Positions 51,795 to 60,369 of a DNA stretch of 64,000 nt are shown piece after piece. The notes under the pieces were generated by a model. It did no database searches. It had not been told where the DNA came from and saw only the letters and a list, made by a program, of their open reading frames with translations. Every line of letters begins with the position of its first letter. Position 1 is the first letter of the stretch. The DNA comes from JAAXGX01 sp965221595 (GTDB lineage: Bacteria; Acidobacteriota; Vicinamibacteria; Vicinamibacterales; UBA8438). The DNA lies in assembly GCA_965221595.1 (NCBI GenBank), contig OZ244900.1, forward strand, positions 3,720,001 to 3,784,000, read 5' to 3'. Both the position numbers and the translations under genes were made by a program.

Positions 51795-54700
51795 CTAGTA
51801 GCGGAAGAGGTACTGCAGCTTCGTGAAGAAGGCGCGGTTCGTGCGCCGCAGCGCCGTCGACTGGAAGAACCGGTCGTCGATGCCGTTGCCGTCGAGGTCG
51901 CGGGCTATGTGGTCGGCCTGCTGGTAGCGGTCGTCGTAGCCGACGTAGAAGGCCGTGCCCGCGTTCACCCGATAGGTGAGCAGGAAGTTGAGGCTCAGCC
52001 GCTGATCGAAGCTGTTGTACTCGCTGATGTTCCGGAACAGGAAGCGGTCGGTGAACTGGTACGTGGTGAGGGTCCGGAAGATGTTCACGTCGAATACCAG
52101 CAGGTCGTTGTTGCTCACATCGATGAAGCGGTTCGTGTCGACATTGATGCGCGACTCGAGCCGTGGGACCGGGCGCAGGTTGAGGAAGACGTTCCAGCCG
52201 GTGTCGCGGCCGAGATAGGGGTTTTCCGCGTCGAAGAAGATCTGGTCGCCGCCGCTGCCGCCCATGCCGAAGGAGAACTGGCGGATCTTGCTCATCACGC
52301 CGAAGAACCGATACCGCGTCTTGAGGAAGTCGATCCCTCCGAAGCGCTCCATGTCGCGGTTGATGTCGGCATTCACGTTGATGCTGTCGGCGAAGGCGAC
52401 GTTGAACCCGGCGCTTGCCTGCTCGTCCTCGAGGATGCCGTCGAAGTTGTAGCTACGCGTGTAGCGGACGCGCGGACCCCAACTGATGATCCAGTTCTCC
52501 GGCCACCAGCGGTAGGCGACGTCGCCGAAAGCGAAGCGCTGGTCGGTGCGGCGCACGAAGCCGACGTCGGTCTTGAAGTCGGGTGAGAGGGAATACCAAG
52601 CCAGCAGGTAGCTGAAGTTCCGTCCCGTCTTGCGGATGTTCGCGTTCATCAAGTGCCCCGACGTCTCGATGCCATCGAGGTCACGATGGCGTGTGCCGAA
52701 GGCGAGCATGCCCAGCTCGTGGGTGTCGCCGAGCCGGAAGCGGCTATCGAGACCGGCCACACGGCTGTGGCTGTCGAGGAACTCGCGGTCGGTGTACGTC
52801 GCGCCGATGAACGACTCCGAGTACAGGTCGTAGCGCACCCGCCCGACGAACGTCTGCGCCGACTGGCCGATGGCCGCAGCCCCGGCGTCTGCGGCGTTGC
52901 CCGGCGACTCGTCGTTGGCGTACATGACGCCGACGGTCGTGTTGCCTGTCTTGCCCGTCAGCTTCGCGCCGTAGCGCGGGTCGACAATCGTGCGGGTGTG
53001 CACGATCTGGGCCGGCGCCCGGATGTTGAAGATCTCGGCACCCTCCAGAAAGAACGGCCGCAGCTCGGGATAGAACAGGTCGAACCGCTGGTTCACCTCG
53101 ATCTGCGGGCGGTCCGACTCGATCTGGGAGAAGTCGGGGTTGTAGGTGACGTCCGCCGTCAGGTTGGAGGTGACCCCGTACTTGAAGTTGACGCCGCCTT
53201 CCGGCTGCGCCCTGCCGCTGTCGAAGCGACCCGCGTCGTCGAGCGCGCCGAGCTGCACCGCGGTGAAGGTCGGCAGGACCTCGATGTTGCGGCTCGTCGA
53301 CAGGCCGGTCATCCCCTCCAGCACGCCCATCTGCGGGAGGAAGCCGCTCACCTCGCGGATGACTGGCGCCCAGACCGCCGTCTCGTTCCTGGCGCGGATG
53401 CGCCGGGCGATCTGGAAACCCCAGCGGTGCGGCGCGTTCCCGGCACGCTGCGGATACCGCAGGCTCTTGAGCGGGATGGCCATCTCCGCGGTGAAGCCGT
53501 CGGCCACGATGCGGCCGGCGCTGTCGAACAGCGTGTCCCAGGAGGCGTCGCCGAACGGCAGTCTGAGGCCGGGGCCGCCACCGCCACCACGACCGCGGCC
53601 GAATCCGCCGCCGCCGCCCTGACTCACGATAGTGTCCATCTGCACGCCGTAGGCGTTGACGGCAAACGAGTAGGCGCGCTGCTGATCGAGGAACGGGTCG
53701 AAGTACACCCAGAACACGTCGTCGCCGGTCCGCACGTCGCGGTCCTTGCGTTGCGCGCGCATCGTCCGCGGGTCCGCGAAGTGCGCGTGGAAGGCGAGGT
53801 AGATGTTGGCGCTGTCGTACGTGATGTAGATGTCCGAGGTTTCACTGGCCGGCTCGCCCGCACGCGGCGCGAGTTGCACCAGGTCGGTGATGTGCGCCGC
53901 ACGTGCCCAGGCCGCGTCGTCGAGACGGCCGTCGATGGTGGGTGGCGCGGACGTGCGCGGCGGGCGCACCATGGGCCGGCCGGTCAGGATGCCGGCGCCT
54001 GCGGCGATACCGAACCGCGGCTCATCGTCGCCCGGCGCGAGGCCGCCCGGGACACCGTCCACCGAAGCGGTCGGCAGAAACGGCTCCTGCGACAGCGCCG
54101 GCGGGAACGACCGCGGCGAAAACGCCTCGGGTGCGTCGTCCGGCAACGGCTCCGCGGCGGACGGGCGGGTTGCCGGCGCCGTGACTTCGGGAACGGCCGC
54201 TTCCGGCGGAGCCGACGCCGCCCCGAACACGCCCCCGAGACCCCGGCGCCGCGGGGGCCGGAGCGGACCGGTGCCGTCGCCGTCACGGCCGGCCGGAGCT
54301 GCAGCAGCACCGGCCACGCGGGCAGCGGGTGCGGGCGGACGACGCGGCGCGCGAGGTCGTATCGCGGCAGGCGCCGCGGCCAGGGCGGCGAACCCGTCAC
54401 GGAGCGCCGCGGCCACGCGGTCCTGCAGGGCGAACAGGTCGTCCAGCGGCCCGTTGACCTCGACGGTGTGGCGAGCCGCGCCGCTCGCCGCACGCACGAT
54501 GCGCGCCGTGATCCGGATCTCGGACCCGATCCGCTCGAAGTCGCCGGTCACCAGCCAGGCGACGCTCCACCCGCGCGCCGCGGCCAGTCCCGACGGCGGC
54601 GCGGCAGCCTCCCCGCCCGGCCCCCGCAACGGATGACTGGACACGTCGCGACTCACGACCGTGAGCGTGGAGAGCTGCTCCAGATCGGTGGCGACCGTCT

Positions 54701-54902
54701 CGGCGATGGCCGCGCCGAGCCACGCGTCGCCGGGGTCGCCGGAGAGGTTCTCGAAGGGCGCGACGGCTACCGTGTCCGGCCGCCACGGGCGCGCTCCGAA
54801 CCCCGTGGCGGAGCCCCCGCCCTGTCCGGCCGCCTGGGCCAGCACGGGCCGCGCCGCTCCTGCCAGCAGCAGCACCAGGGCAACTCGCACCCACCGTCGC
54901 AC
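51795..54902 (-). CDS. FlgO/TolB-like domain fused to DUF5916 beta-barrel protein, tandem copy
   Basis: 1035 residues from GTG 54902 (weak purine stretch upstream); a TTG overlapping the leuB stop (TTGA) is an alternative. Signal peptide to ~PVLAQ. Layout mirrors the downstream copy: TVAVAPFENLSGDPGDAWLGAAIAETVATDLEQ, a long Pro/Arg-rich linker, then CBM9-like TIDGRLDDAAWARAAHITDLVQL and the C-terminal barrel ending FRY. The middle linker has diverged most. Located 33 bp after leuB, an unexpected place for an envelope protein. Confidence 0.85.
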   Translation of the reverse strand: MRRWVRVALVLLLAGAARPVLAQAAGQGGGSATGFGARPWRPDTVAVAPFENLSGDPGDAWLGAAIAETVATDLEQLSTLTVVSRDVSSHPLRGPGGEAAAPPSGLAAARGWSVAWLVTGDFERIGSEIRITARIVRAASGAARHTVEVNGPLDDLFALQDRVAAALRDGFAALAAAPAAIRPRAPRRPPAPAARVAGAAAAPAGRDGDGTGPLRPPRRRGLGGVFGAASAPPEAAVPEVTAPATRPSAAEPLPDDAPEAFSPRSFPPALSQEPFLPTASVDGVPGGLAPGDDEPRFGIAAGAGILTGRPMVRPPRTSAPPTIDGRLDDAAWARAAHITDLVQLAPRAGEPASETSDIYITYDSANIYLAFHAHFADPRTMRAQRKDRDVRTGDDVFWVYFDPFLDQQRAYSFAVNAYGVQMDTIVSQGGGGGFGRGRGGGGGPGLRLPFGDASWDTLFDSAGRIVADGFTAEMAIPLKSLRYPQRAGNAPHRWGFQIARRIRARNETAVWAPVIREVSGFLPQMGVLEGMTGLSTSRNIEVLPTFTAVQLGALDDAGRFDSGRAQPEGGVNFKYGVTSNLTADVTYNPDFSQIESDRPQIEVNQRFDLFYPELRPFFLEGAEIFNIRAPAQIVHTRTIVDPRYGAKLTGKTGNTTVGVMYANDESPGNAADAGAAAIGQSAQTFVGRVRYDLYSESFIGATYTDREFLDSHSRVAGLDSRFRLGDTHELGMLAFGTRHRDLDGIETSGHLMNANIRKTGRNFSYLLAWYSLSPDFKTDVGFVRRTDQRFAFGDVAYRWWPENWIISWGPRVRYTRSYNFDGILEDEQASAGFNVAFADSINVNADINRDMERFGGIDFLKTRYRFFGVMSKIRQFSFGMGGSGGDQIFFDAENPYLGRDTGWNVFLNLRPVPRLESRINVDTNRFIDVSNNDLLVFDVNIFRTLTTYQFTDRFLFRNISEYNSFDQRLSLNFLLTYRVNAGTAFYVGYDDRYQQADHIARDLDGNGIDDRFFQSTALRRTNRAFFTKLQYLFRY

Positions 54903-54934
54903 GTTGCCGCTCTTGCACGGCGCGAGCGCCGCAA

Positions 54935-56008
54935 TCAAGCCTTTTCCAACCGCCCCACCACGGCGTCGGTCATCCCGGTGCAGGATACGGCAGCGTCCGT
55001 GGCGCCCGCAAGCAGGTCCGCCGTGCGCACGCCGGCGGCCAGCGTGTCGCCGATGGCCCGCTCGATGACGCCGGCCTCCTCGTCCGCGCCCAGCGCATGC
55101 CGCAACAGCATGGCCGCCGACGCGATCGCCGCCACCGGGTTCGCGCTGTCGCGGCCGGCGATGTCGGGCGCCGACCCGTGCACCGGCTCGAACAGGCCGC
55201 CGCGTCCGCCCACGCTGGCCGACGGCAGCAGGCCGAGCGACCCGACGAGGCCGCCGGCCTCGTCCGAGAGGATGTCGCCGAACAGGTTGCCCGCGACCAC
55301 GACGTCGAACTTCTGCGGGTCGGTCACCATCAGCAACGCGCACGAGTCCACGTACTGGTGCTCGAGCCGCACGTCCGGATAGCGTTGGCCCACCTCGGTG
55401 ACAACCTCGCGCCACAATCGAGAGGTGTCGAGCACGTTGGCCTTGTCGACCGACGTGACCAGACCCCGCCGCCGCCGCGCGCTTTCGAACGCCACGACCG
55501 CGATGCGCTCGATCTCGGGGCGCGCGTAGCGCATGGTGTTGAACGCCGCCTGGCCGTCGTCCGTCCGGCCGCGCGGCTCGCCGTAGTAGAGCCCGCCGGT
55601 CAGCTCCCGGACGATCAGCATGTCCAGTCCGCGCACCCGGTCGGGCTTCAGCGCACCGCCGTCCTCGAGGCCCGGCCACATCCGGGCCGGCCGCAGGTTG
55701 GCGAATACGCCGAGCGCCTTGCGCAACTGCAGCAGGCCGGTCTCCGGCCGCCCCGCGCTCGGACCGTGGTCGAACTCGGGGTCGCCGACTGCGCCGAGCA
55801 GCACGGCGTCGGCCGCGGCGCAGGCCGCCCGCGTGGCGTCGGGCAGCGGGGGATCGCCCGCGCGCAGAGCCGCGCCGCCGATGGGGTGTCGCGTCAGCGT
55901 CAGGTCGTGGTCGAAGCGCCGGGCGATGACGCCGAGGACGCGCGCCGCTGCATCGACGACCTCGGGCCCGATGCCGTCGCCCGGCAGCAGGGCAATCGTC
56001 GCACGCAT
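54935..56008 (-). CDS. leuB: 3-isopropylmalate dehydrogenase
   Basis: 357 residues, the usual length. IALLPGDGIGPEVVDAAARVL at the N terminus, then RELTGGLYYGEPRGR, VDSCALLMVTDPQKFDVVVAGNLFGDILSDEAGGLVGSLGLLPSASVG and EPVHGSAPDIAG, all diagnostic of LeuB. Oxidatively decarboxylates 3-isopropylmalate to 2-ketoisocaproate with NAD, step 3 of leucine synthesis. Follows leuA by 3 bp. Confidence 0.96.
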   Translation of the reverse strand: MRATIALLPGDGIGPEVVDAAARVLGVIARRFDHDLTLTRHPIGGAALRAGDPPLPDATRAACAAADAVLLGAVGDPEFDHGPSAGRPETGLLQLRKALGVFANLRPARMWPGLEDGGALKPDRVRGLDMLIVRELTGGLYYGEPRGRTDDGQAAFNTMRYARPEIERIAVVAFESARRRRGLVTSVDKANVLDTSRLWREVVTEVGQRYPDVRLEHQYVDSCALLMVTDPQKFDVVVAGNLFGDILSDEAGGLVGSLGLLPSASVGGRGGLFEPVHGSAPDIAGRDSANPVAAIASAAMLLRHALGADEEAGVIERAIGDTLAAGVRTADLLAGATDAAVSCTGMTDAVVGRLEKA

Positions 56009-56011
56009 GGT

Positions 56012-57217
56012 CTACGCAGACCGCGCGGCGGGCGCCGGCCCGGCCGGGGTTGCCGCGTCCTGCCCGGCGCGGATGCCTGCGACGATGGCGGCCACGTCGT
56101 CGTCGCCGATCTGCTTCTGCCGGTCGGCAAGCTCGATGACGGCGCGGTAGACGCGGTCGAGCTCGTAGCGCCCGAGCTCGTAGCCCATCTGCTCGCAGCG
56201 GCGCTTGACGGCGTGACGCCCCGAATGCTTCCCGAGCACCAGCGTCGACTCGACGCCGATGTCCTCGGGCCGCATGATCTCGTAGGTGCGGCGGTCCTTG
56301 ATGACGCCGTCCTGGTGAATGCCGGCCTCGTGCGCGAACGCGTTGCGGCCGACGATGGCCTTGTTGGCCTGGACCGGTTCGTGGGTGAGCGTCGACAGGA
56401 GCTGGCTTGTGCGGAAGAGCTCGGGTGTGCAAACCGCGGTCTCGTAGGGCAGCCGGTCGCGGCGCACCCGCGTCGCCATCACCAGCTCCTCGAGCGACGC
56501 GTTGCCGGCACGCTCGCCGATGCCGTTGATGGTGCACTCGACCTGCCGCACGCCGGCCTGCACGGCCGCCAGCGAGTTGGCGACGGCGAGACCCAGATCG
56601 TCGTGGCAGTGCGCACTGAACACGGCCCGGTCGGCGTTCGGGACCCGCGCGCGCACCGCGCTGAAGAACTCGCTGATCTCCTCCGGCGTGCAGTAGCCGA
56701 CGGTGTCGGGGAGATTAACCGTCGTGGCGCCGGCATCGATGGCCGTTTCGACGACCCGGCACAGGAAGTCCATGTCGGTCCGAGTCGCATCTTCGGCCGA
56801 GAACTCCACGTCGTCGGTGTAGCCGCGGGCCTGCCTGACGCCGGCGGTGAGGGCGGCCAGGCACTGCTCGCGGGTGATCCGCAGCTTGCGTTCCAGGTGC
56901 AGGTCCGACGTGGCGATGAAGGTGTGGATCCGCGCCCGCTCGGCCGGCTTCAACGACTCGCCGGCGCGCTCGATGTCGGCCGGGTTGCAGCGCGCCAGGG
57001 CCGCGACGACGGGGCCGCGGATCTCGCCGGCCACCAGCGCCACGGCATGGGCGTCATCGTCCGACGCAATGGGAAAACCGGCCTCGATGATGTCGACCCC
57101 CAACGCCGCGAGCTGTCTCGCCAGCGTGAGCTTCTCGTCCGTGTTCATCGAAAACCCGGGCGACTGCTCGCCGTCCCGCAGGGTCGTATCGAAGATGATC
57201 AGCCGCTCGCTCGCCAC
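56012..57217 (-). CDS. leuA: 2-isopropylmalate synthase, short form without the C-terminal regulatory domain
   Basis: 401 residues from GTG 57217, with GGGAGG just upstream; the ATG at 57247 lacks a ribosome site. DTTLRDGEQSPG, VFSAHCHDDLGLAVANSLAAV, and ECTINGIGERAGNASLEE are the catalytic motifs of the DRE-TIM family, and LVLGKHSGRHAVKRR closes the catalytic part. The usual LeuA continues another ~110-120 residues with the allosteric leucine-binding domain; here the chain ends at ~401 in a Pro/Ala tail. Homocitrate synthase is also short, but the leuB, leuC and leuD neighbours favour LeuA. First gene of leuA-leuB, divergent from a LysR regulator. Confidence 0.9.
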   Translation of the reverse strand: MASERLIIFDTTLRDGEQSPGFSMNTDEKLTLARQLAALGVDIIEAGFPIASDDDAHAVALVAGEIRGPVVAALARCNPADIERAGESLKPAERARIHTFIATSDLHLERKLRITREQCLAALTAGVRQARGYTDDVEFSAEDATRTDMDFLCRVVETAIDAGATTVNLPDTVGYCTPEEISEFFSAVRARVPNADRAVFSAHCHDDLGLAVANSLAAVQAGVRQVECTINGIGERAGNASLEELVMATRVRRDRLPYETAVCTPELFRTSQLLSTLTHEPVQANKAIVGRNAFAHEAGIHQDGVIKDRRTYEIMRPEDIGVESTLVLGKHSGRHAVKRRCEQMGYELGRYELDRVYRAVIELADRQKQIGDDDVAAIVAGIRAGQDAATPAGPAPAARSA

Positions 57218-57322
57218 AACACCTCCCGATCGCAACGCTCTGTTCATTAACGCGCACCGACGTATTCTAAGTCAAGGTTATAGTCGTTACGATTCGATAA
57301 TTTTTAGTTATAATGAAGCGCC
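57218..57322. promoter_or_regulatory. Divergent leuA/lysR control region
   Basis: 105 bp, unusually AT-rich. LysR side: TATAAT (57309-57314), 8 nt before the GTG at 57323. leuA side: TTGACT (57270-57275), 17-bp spacer, then a weak -10 (57247-57252). TCGTTACGA (57284-57292) is a nine-base palindrome in the centre, a candidate LysR binding site. Confidence 0.55.
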
Positions 57323-58207
57323 GTGGACCTCGCCGCACTCCAGGTTTTCCTCGCCGTGGCGACCGAGCGCAGCTTCTCGCGCGCCGCGACCCGCCTGCAC
57401 CGCACGCAGCCGGCGGTGAGCCAGGCGATCAAGCGGCTCGAAGAAGAACTGGACGAACGCCTGTTCGATCGCTCGTCGAAGGGCGGTCGGCTCACGGAGG
57501 CCGGCAGGATCCTGCTCGACTACGCCCAGCGCCTGACGCAGCTGAAGGCCGAGGCGGAAGGGGCAGTGCGCGAGCTCCAGGATCTGCGGCGCGGGCGCGT
57601 CCTGATCGGGGCCAACGAGGGGGCGGTGCACGTGCTGCTGCCGGTCGTCGAGCAATTCCGCCGGGCCCACCCGCACGCACAGGTCGAGGTGCGCCGCGTG
57701 CCGGCGCGACAGGTGGCGCGCGAGGTGCTCAGCCGCTCGCTGGACTTCGGTGTGCTCACCTTTCCCCCGCGCGAGCGGGGGCTGCAGACCCTCGTGCTCG
57801 GCGAGGACGAGCTCGTGATGCTGATCAGCCCGGCGCATCCCCTGGCCCGGCGGGAGCAGATCACGATGGAGGAGTTCGGCCGCCAGACCGTCATCGCCCA
57901 CAACGAGGCGTCGCCGGCGCGCGAGCGGGTGCTGCGCCTCTACGAACAGCGGCATGCAGCCATCAACATCCAGGTCGGCCTGCCGAGCCTGGACGGGATC
58001 AAGCGGGCCGTCGAGATGGGCCTGGGCGTGGCGCTGCTGCCGCAGCGCTGCGCCCGCACCGAGATCGCCCGCGGCCAGCTCGCCGCCGTCAAGGTGCCCG
58101 CGCTTCGGCTCCCGCGCCGGGTGCGGCTCGTGTACCGCCGCGCAGGCGAGATGTCGCACGCCGCCGCGGCGTTCCTCGACGCCGCACGCGCGCTCGGCTC
58201 CGCGTAG
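57323..58207 (+). CDS. LysR-family transcriptional regulator, probable regulator of leuA
   Basis: 294 residues from GTG 57323. DNA-binding helix-turn-helix at ~3-60 (ALQVFLAVATERSFSRAATRLHRTQPAVSQAIKRLEEEL), followed by the periplasmic-binding-like effector domain beginning LIGANEGAVHVLLPVV and QVGLPSLDGIKRAVEMGLGVALLP. Divergent to leuA across 105 bp, the classical LysR arrangement; the effector is likely a leucine-pathway intermediate (inference). Convergent to leuD. No Shine-Dalgarno; TATAAT sits 8 nt upstream, which suggests a leaderless mRNA. Confidence 0.88.
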   Translation: MDLAALQVFLAVATERSFSRAATRLHRTQPAVSQAIKRLEEELDERLFDRSSKGGRLTEAGRILLDYAQRLTQLKAEAEGAVRELQDLRRGRVLIGANEGAVHVLLPVVEQFRRAHPHAQVEVRRVPARQVAREVLSRSLDFGVLTFPPRERGLQTLVLGEDELVMLISPAHPLARREQITMEEFGRQTVIAHNEASPARERVLRLYEQRHAAINIQVGLPSLDGIKRAVEMGLGVALLPQRCARTEIARGQLAAVKVPALRLPRRVRLVYRRAGEMSHAAAAFLDAARALGSA

Positions 58208-58233
58208 CAGCGCGGATGGGACGCGGGGCCCTC

Positions 58234-58275
58234 GCCCGTCTCGGTGCGACGCGGGGTTTCACCACGGGCTGTCAA
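58234..58275 (+). repeat. Dispersed repeat, copy A
   Basis: 42 bp in the convergent gap between the lysR and leuD stops. GCCCGT (58234-58239) and ACGGGC (58264-58269) are inverted ends. 38/42 to copy B and 33/37 to copy C. Confidence 0.75.
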
Positions 58276-58296
58276 CGGCTCGAGCGGGACGGCAGG

Positions 58297-58890
58297 TCAG
58301 AAGTCGGTGGCGTACGGCAGGTGGGCGGCTACGCGGCGCACCGCGTCGAAGTCGTCGAGCAGCAGGCCGGTGGCGTCCCACTGGCCGCTCAGCAGCGCCT
58401 CGCGGACACCAACGGGCATGTCGAGGGGCACGGTCCGGCCGGCGGCCTGCATCGACCGTGCGTCGACGCTGAGGACCATCGGGGTCTCGGGATCGCGCTC
58501 GGCGGCCGCCATGAGGAACTCGATGTCGGCTGCCGCCGCCGTGGCGCAGACCAGGCCGATGGCCGTCGCGTTGCCCAGGAAGATCTCGGAGAACGACTGG
58601 CCGACGCAGGCGTCGATGCCGCGGCGCTTGAGCGCCTGGGGAGCGTGCTCCCGCGACGAGCCGGAACCGAAGTTCTCGTTGACGACCAGGATCGACGCGC
58701 GGGCGAATGCCGGGTTGGCGAACGGATGGTTCGGCATCGACCGCCGGTCGTCCTCGAATGCGTGCTCGCCGAGACCGTCGAAGGTGACGGCCTTGAGGAA
58801 CCGTGCCGGGACGATCCGGTCGGTGTCGATGTTGTTGCCGCGCAACGGGAGAGCGGTTCCGGCGACGCGATCGAGGCGGCGGTCGCTCAT
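58297..58890 (-). CDS. leuD: 3-isopropylmalate dehydratase small subunit
   Basis: 197 residues. LRGNNIDTDRIVPARFL and ENFGSGSSREHAPQAL are the LeuD motifs, the second holding the substrate-recognition loop. Forms a heterodimer with LeuC to isomerise 2- to 3-isopropylmalate. Starts 2 bp after the leuC stop. Confidence 0.96.
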   Translation of the reverse strand: MSDRRLDRVAGTALPLRGNNIDTDRIVPARFLKAVTFDGLGEHAFEDDRRSMPNHPFANPAFARASILVVNENFGSGSSREHAPQALKRRGIDACVGQSFSEIFLGNATAIGLVCATAAAADIEFLMAAAERDPETPMVLSVDARSMQAAGRTVPLDMPVGVREALLSGQWDATGLLLDDFDAVRRVAAHLPYATDF

Positions 58891-58892
58891 GT

Positions 58893-60308
58893 TCACCCCG
58901 CGGCGGGCGCTCCAAGCACCTCCCGCACGTCGGTCACCTCGCCGGTGACGGCGGCGGCAGCGACCATGGCCGGGCTCATCAGGAGCGTGCGGCCGGTCGG
59001 ACTCCCCTGGCGTCCCTTGAAGTTGCGGTTGGAAGACGAGGCGCACACCTCGCGTCCGTGCAGCCGGTCGGGGTTCATGGCCAGGCACATCGAGCACCCG
59101 GCGCCGCGCCATTCGAAGCCGGCGGCCTGGAAGATCTCGTCGAGCCCTTCCGCCTCGGCCGCCCGCCGCACGTCCTTGGAGCCGGGCACCACGAGGGCCC
59201 GCACGTGGCCGGCCACGCGCTGTCCCGCGACCACGCGCGCCGCCTCCCGCAGGTCGGACAGGCGCGCATTGGTGCACGAGCCGACGAACGCGACGTCGAC
59301 CCGCGTCCCGGCAATGGGCGCACCGGCCGTGAAGCCCATGAACTCCAGCGCCTCGCCGACAGCGCTGCCGTCGGCGCCCGATTCGGCCGGCACCGGGATG
59401 CACCCGGAGACCCCGACCGACTGGCCCGGGTTGATGCCCCACGTCACACGCGGCTCGATGGCGCTGCCGTCGAGCTCGACGACGTCGTCGTAGGCGGCGT
59501 CCGCGTCGGAGGCCATCGACCGCCACCAGGCGCGGGCGCGACCGAACGCCGTCGCGCCGGGCGCGAACGGCCGGCCGGCCAGATACTCGAACGTCGTCTC
59601 GTCCGGGTTCACGTAGCCGATGCGGGCGCCGCCCTCGATGGACATGTTGCACATCGTCATCCGCTCATCCATCGACATCCGCTCGACGGCCGGACCGGCG
59701 TACTCGTAGGCGTAGCCCACCCCGCCCCGCACCCCCAGCCGCGCAATGATCTCGAGGATCACGTCCTTCGCGTAGACCCCCGGCCCGAGCGCGCCGCCGA
59801 CGGCGATGCGGCGCACCTTGAGCGGGTCGATTGCCAGGCACTGCGAGGCCAGGACGTCGCGCACCTGTGACGTCCCGATGCCGAACGCCACCGCCCCGAA
59901 CGCCCCGTGTGTCGACGTGTGGCTGTCGCCGCAGGCGATGGTCATGCCCGGCTGCGTCAGGCCGAGCTCGGGCCCAATGACGTGCACGATGCCTTGCCGG
60001 TCGGTGCCGAGGTCCGAGAACCGGATGCCGAACTCGCGGCAGTTGTCCTCGAGGGCCGCCATCATCTGTTCGGCCAGCTCGTCAGCGAACGGCCGCCGCT
60101 GGTCCAGCGTGGGAACGATGTGGTCCACGGTCGCGTAGGTCCGCTCCGGAAACGCAACGCGGATGCCCCGCCGTCGCAGCATGTCGAATGCCTGCGGCGA
60201 GGTGACTTCATGGACCAGGTGCAGCCCGATGAACAGTTGCGTCTGCCCCGTGGGCAGGCGGCGCACCGTATGGAGATCCCAGACCTTGTCTAGCAGGGTT
60301 CTGCCCAT
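58893..60308 (-). CDS. leuC: 3-isopropylmalate dehydratase large subunit
   Basis: 471 residues from ATG 60308, normal LeuC length. MGRTLLDKVWDLHTV, GDSHTSTHGAFGAVAFGIGTS, VGSCTNARLSDLREAA and GCSMCLAMNPDRL, the last two carrying the three cysteines of the 4Fe-4S cluster. It pairs with leuD directly downstream. The two-gene unit is separate from leuA-leuB, with lysR in between. Confidence 0.96.
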   Translation of the reverse strand: MGRTLLDKVWDLHTVRRLPTGQTQLFIGLHLVHEVTSPQAFDMLRRRGIRVAFPERTYATVDHIVPTLDQRRPFADELAEQMMAALEDNCREFGIRFSDLGTDRQGIVHVIGPELGLTQPGMTIACGDSHTSTHGAFGAVAFGIGTSQVRDVLASQCLAIDPLKVRRIAVGGALGPGVYAKDVILEIIARLGVRGGVGYAYEYAGPAVERMSMDERMTMCNMSIEGGARIGYVNPDETTFEYLAGRPFAPGATAFGRARAWWRSMASDADAAYDDVVELDGSAIEPRVTWGINPGQSVGVSGCIPVPAESGADGSAVGEALEFMGFTAGAPIAGTRVDVAFVGSCTNARLSDLREAARVVAGQRVAGHVRALVVPGSKDVRRAAEAEGLDEIFQAAGFEWRGAGCSMCLAMNPDRLHGREVCASSSNRNFKGRQGSPTGRTLLMSPAMVAAAAVTGEVTDVREVLGAPAAG

Positions 60309-60336
60309 AGTCGATTGGAAAGGGCTGCGCCCCCAA

Positions 60337-60354
60337 CCCCGGCGGCCGCCGGGG
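60337..60354. repeat. Perfect 18-bp GC palindrome
   Basis: CCCCGGCGG and CCGCCGGGG meet without a loop, between the DUF4340 stop and leuC start. May weaken read-through into leuC; no U-tract. Confidence 0.4.
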
Positions 60355-60369
60355 GGGACTCTGCGCGCC

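Noticed and set aside
54903..56537. Upstream extension of the second DUF5916 frame into leuB and leuA
   Set aside because: It is the off-frame shadow of leuB and leuA; the real start has a signal peptide at 54902.
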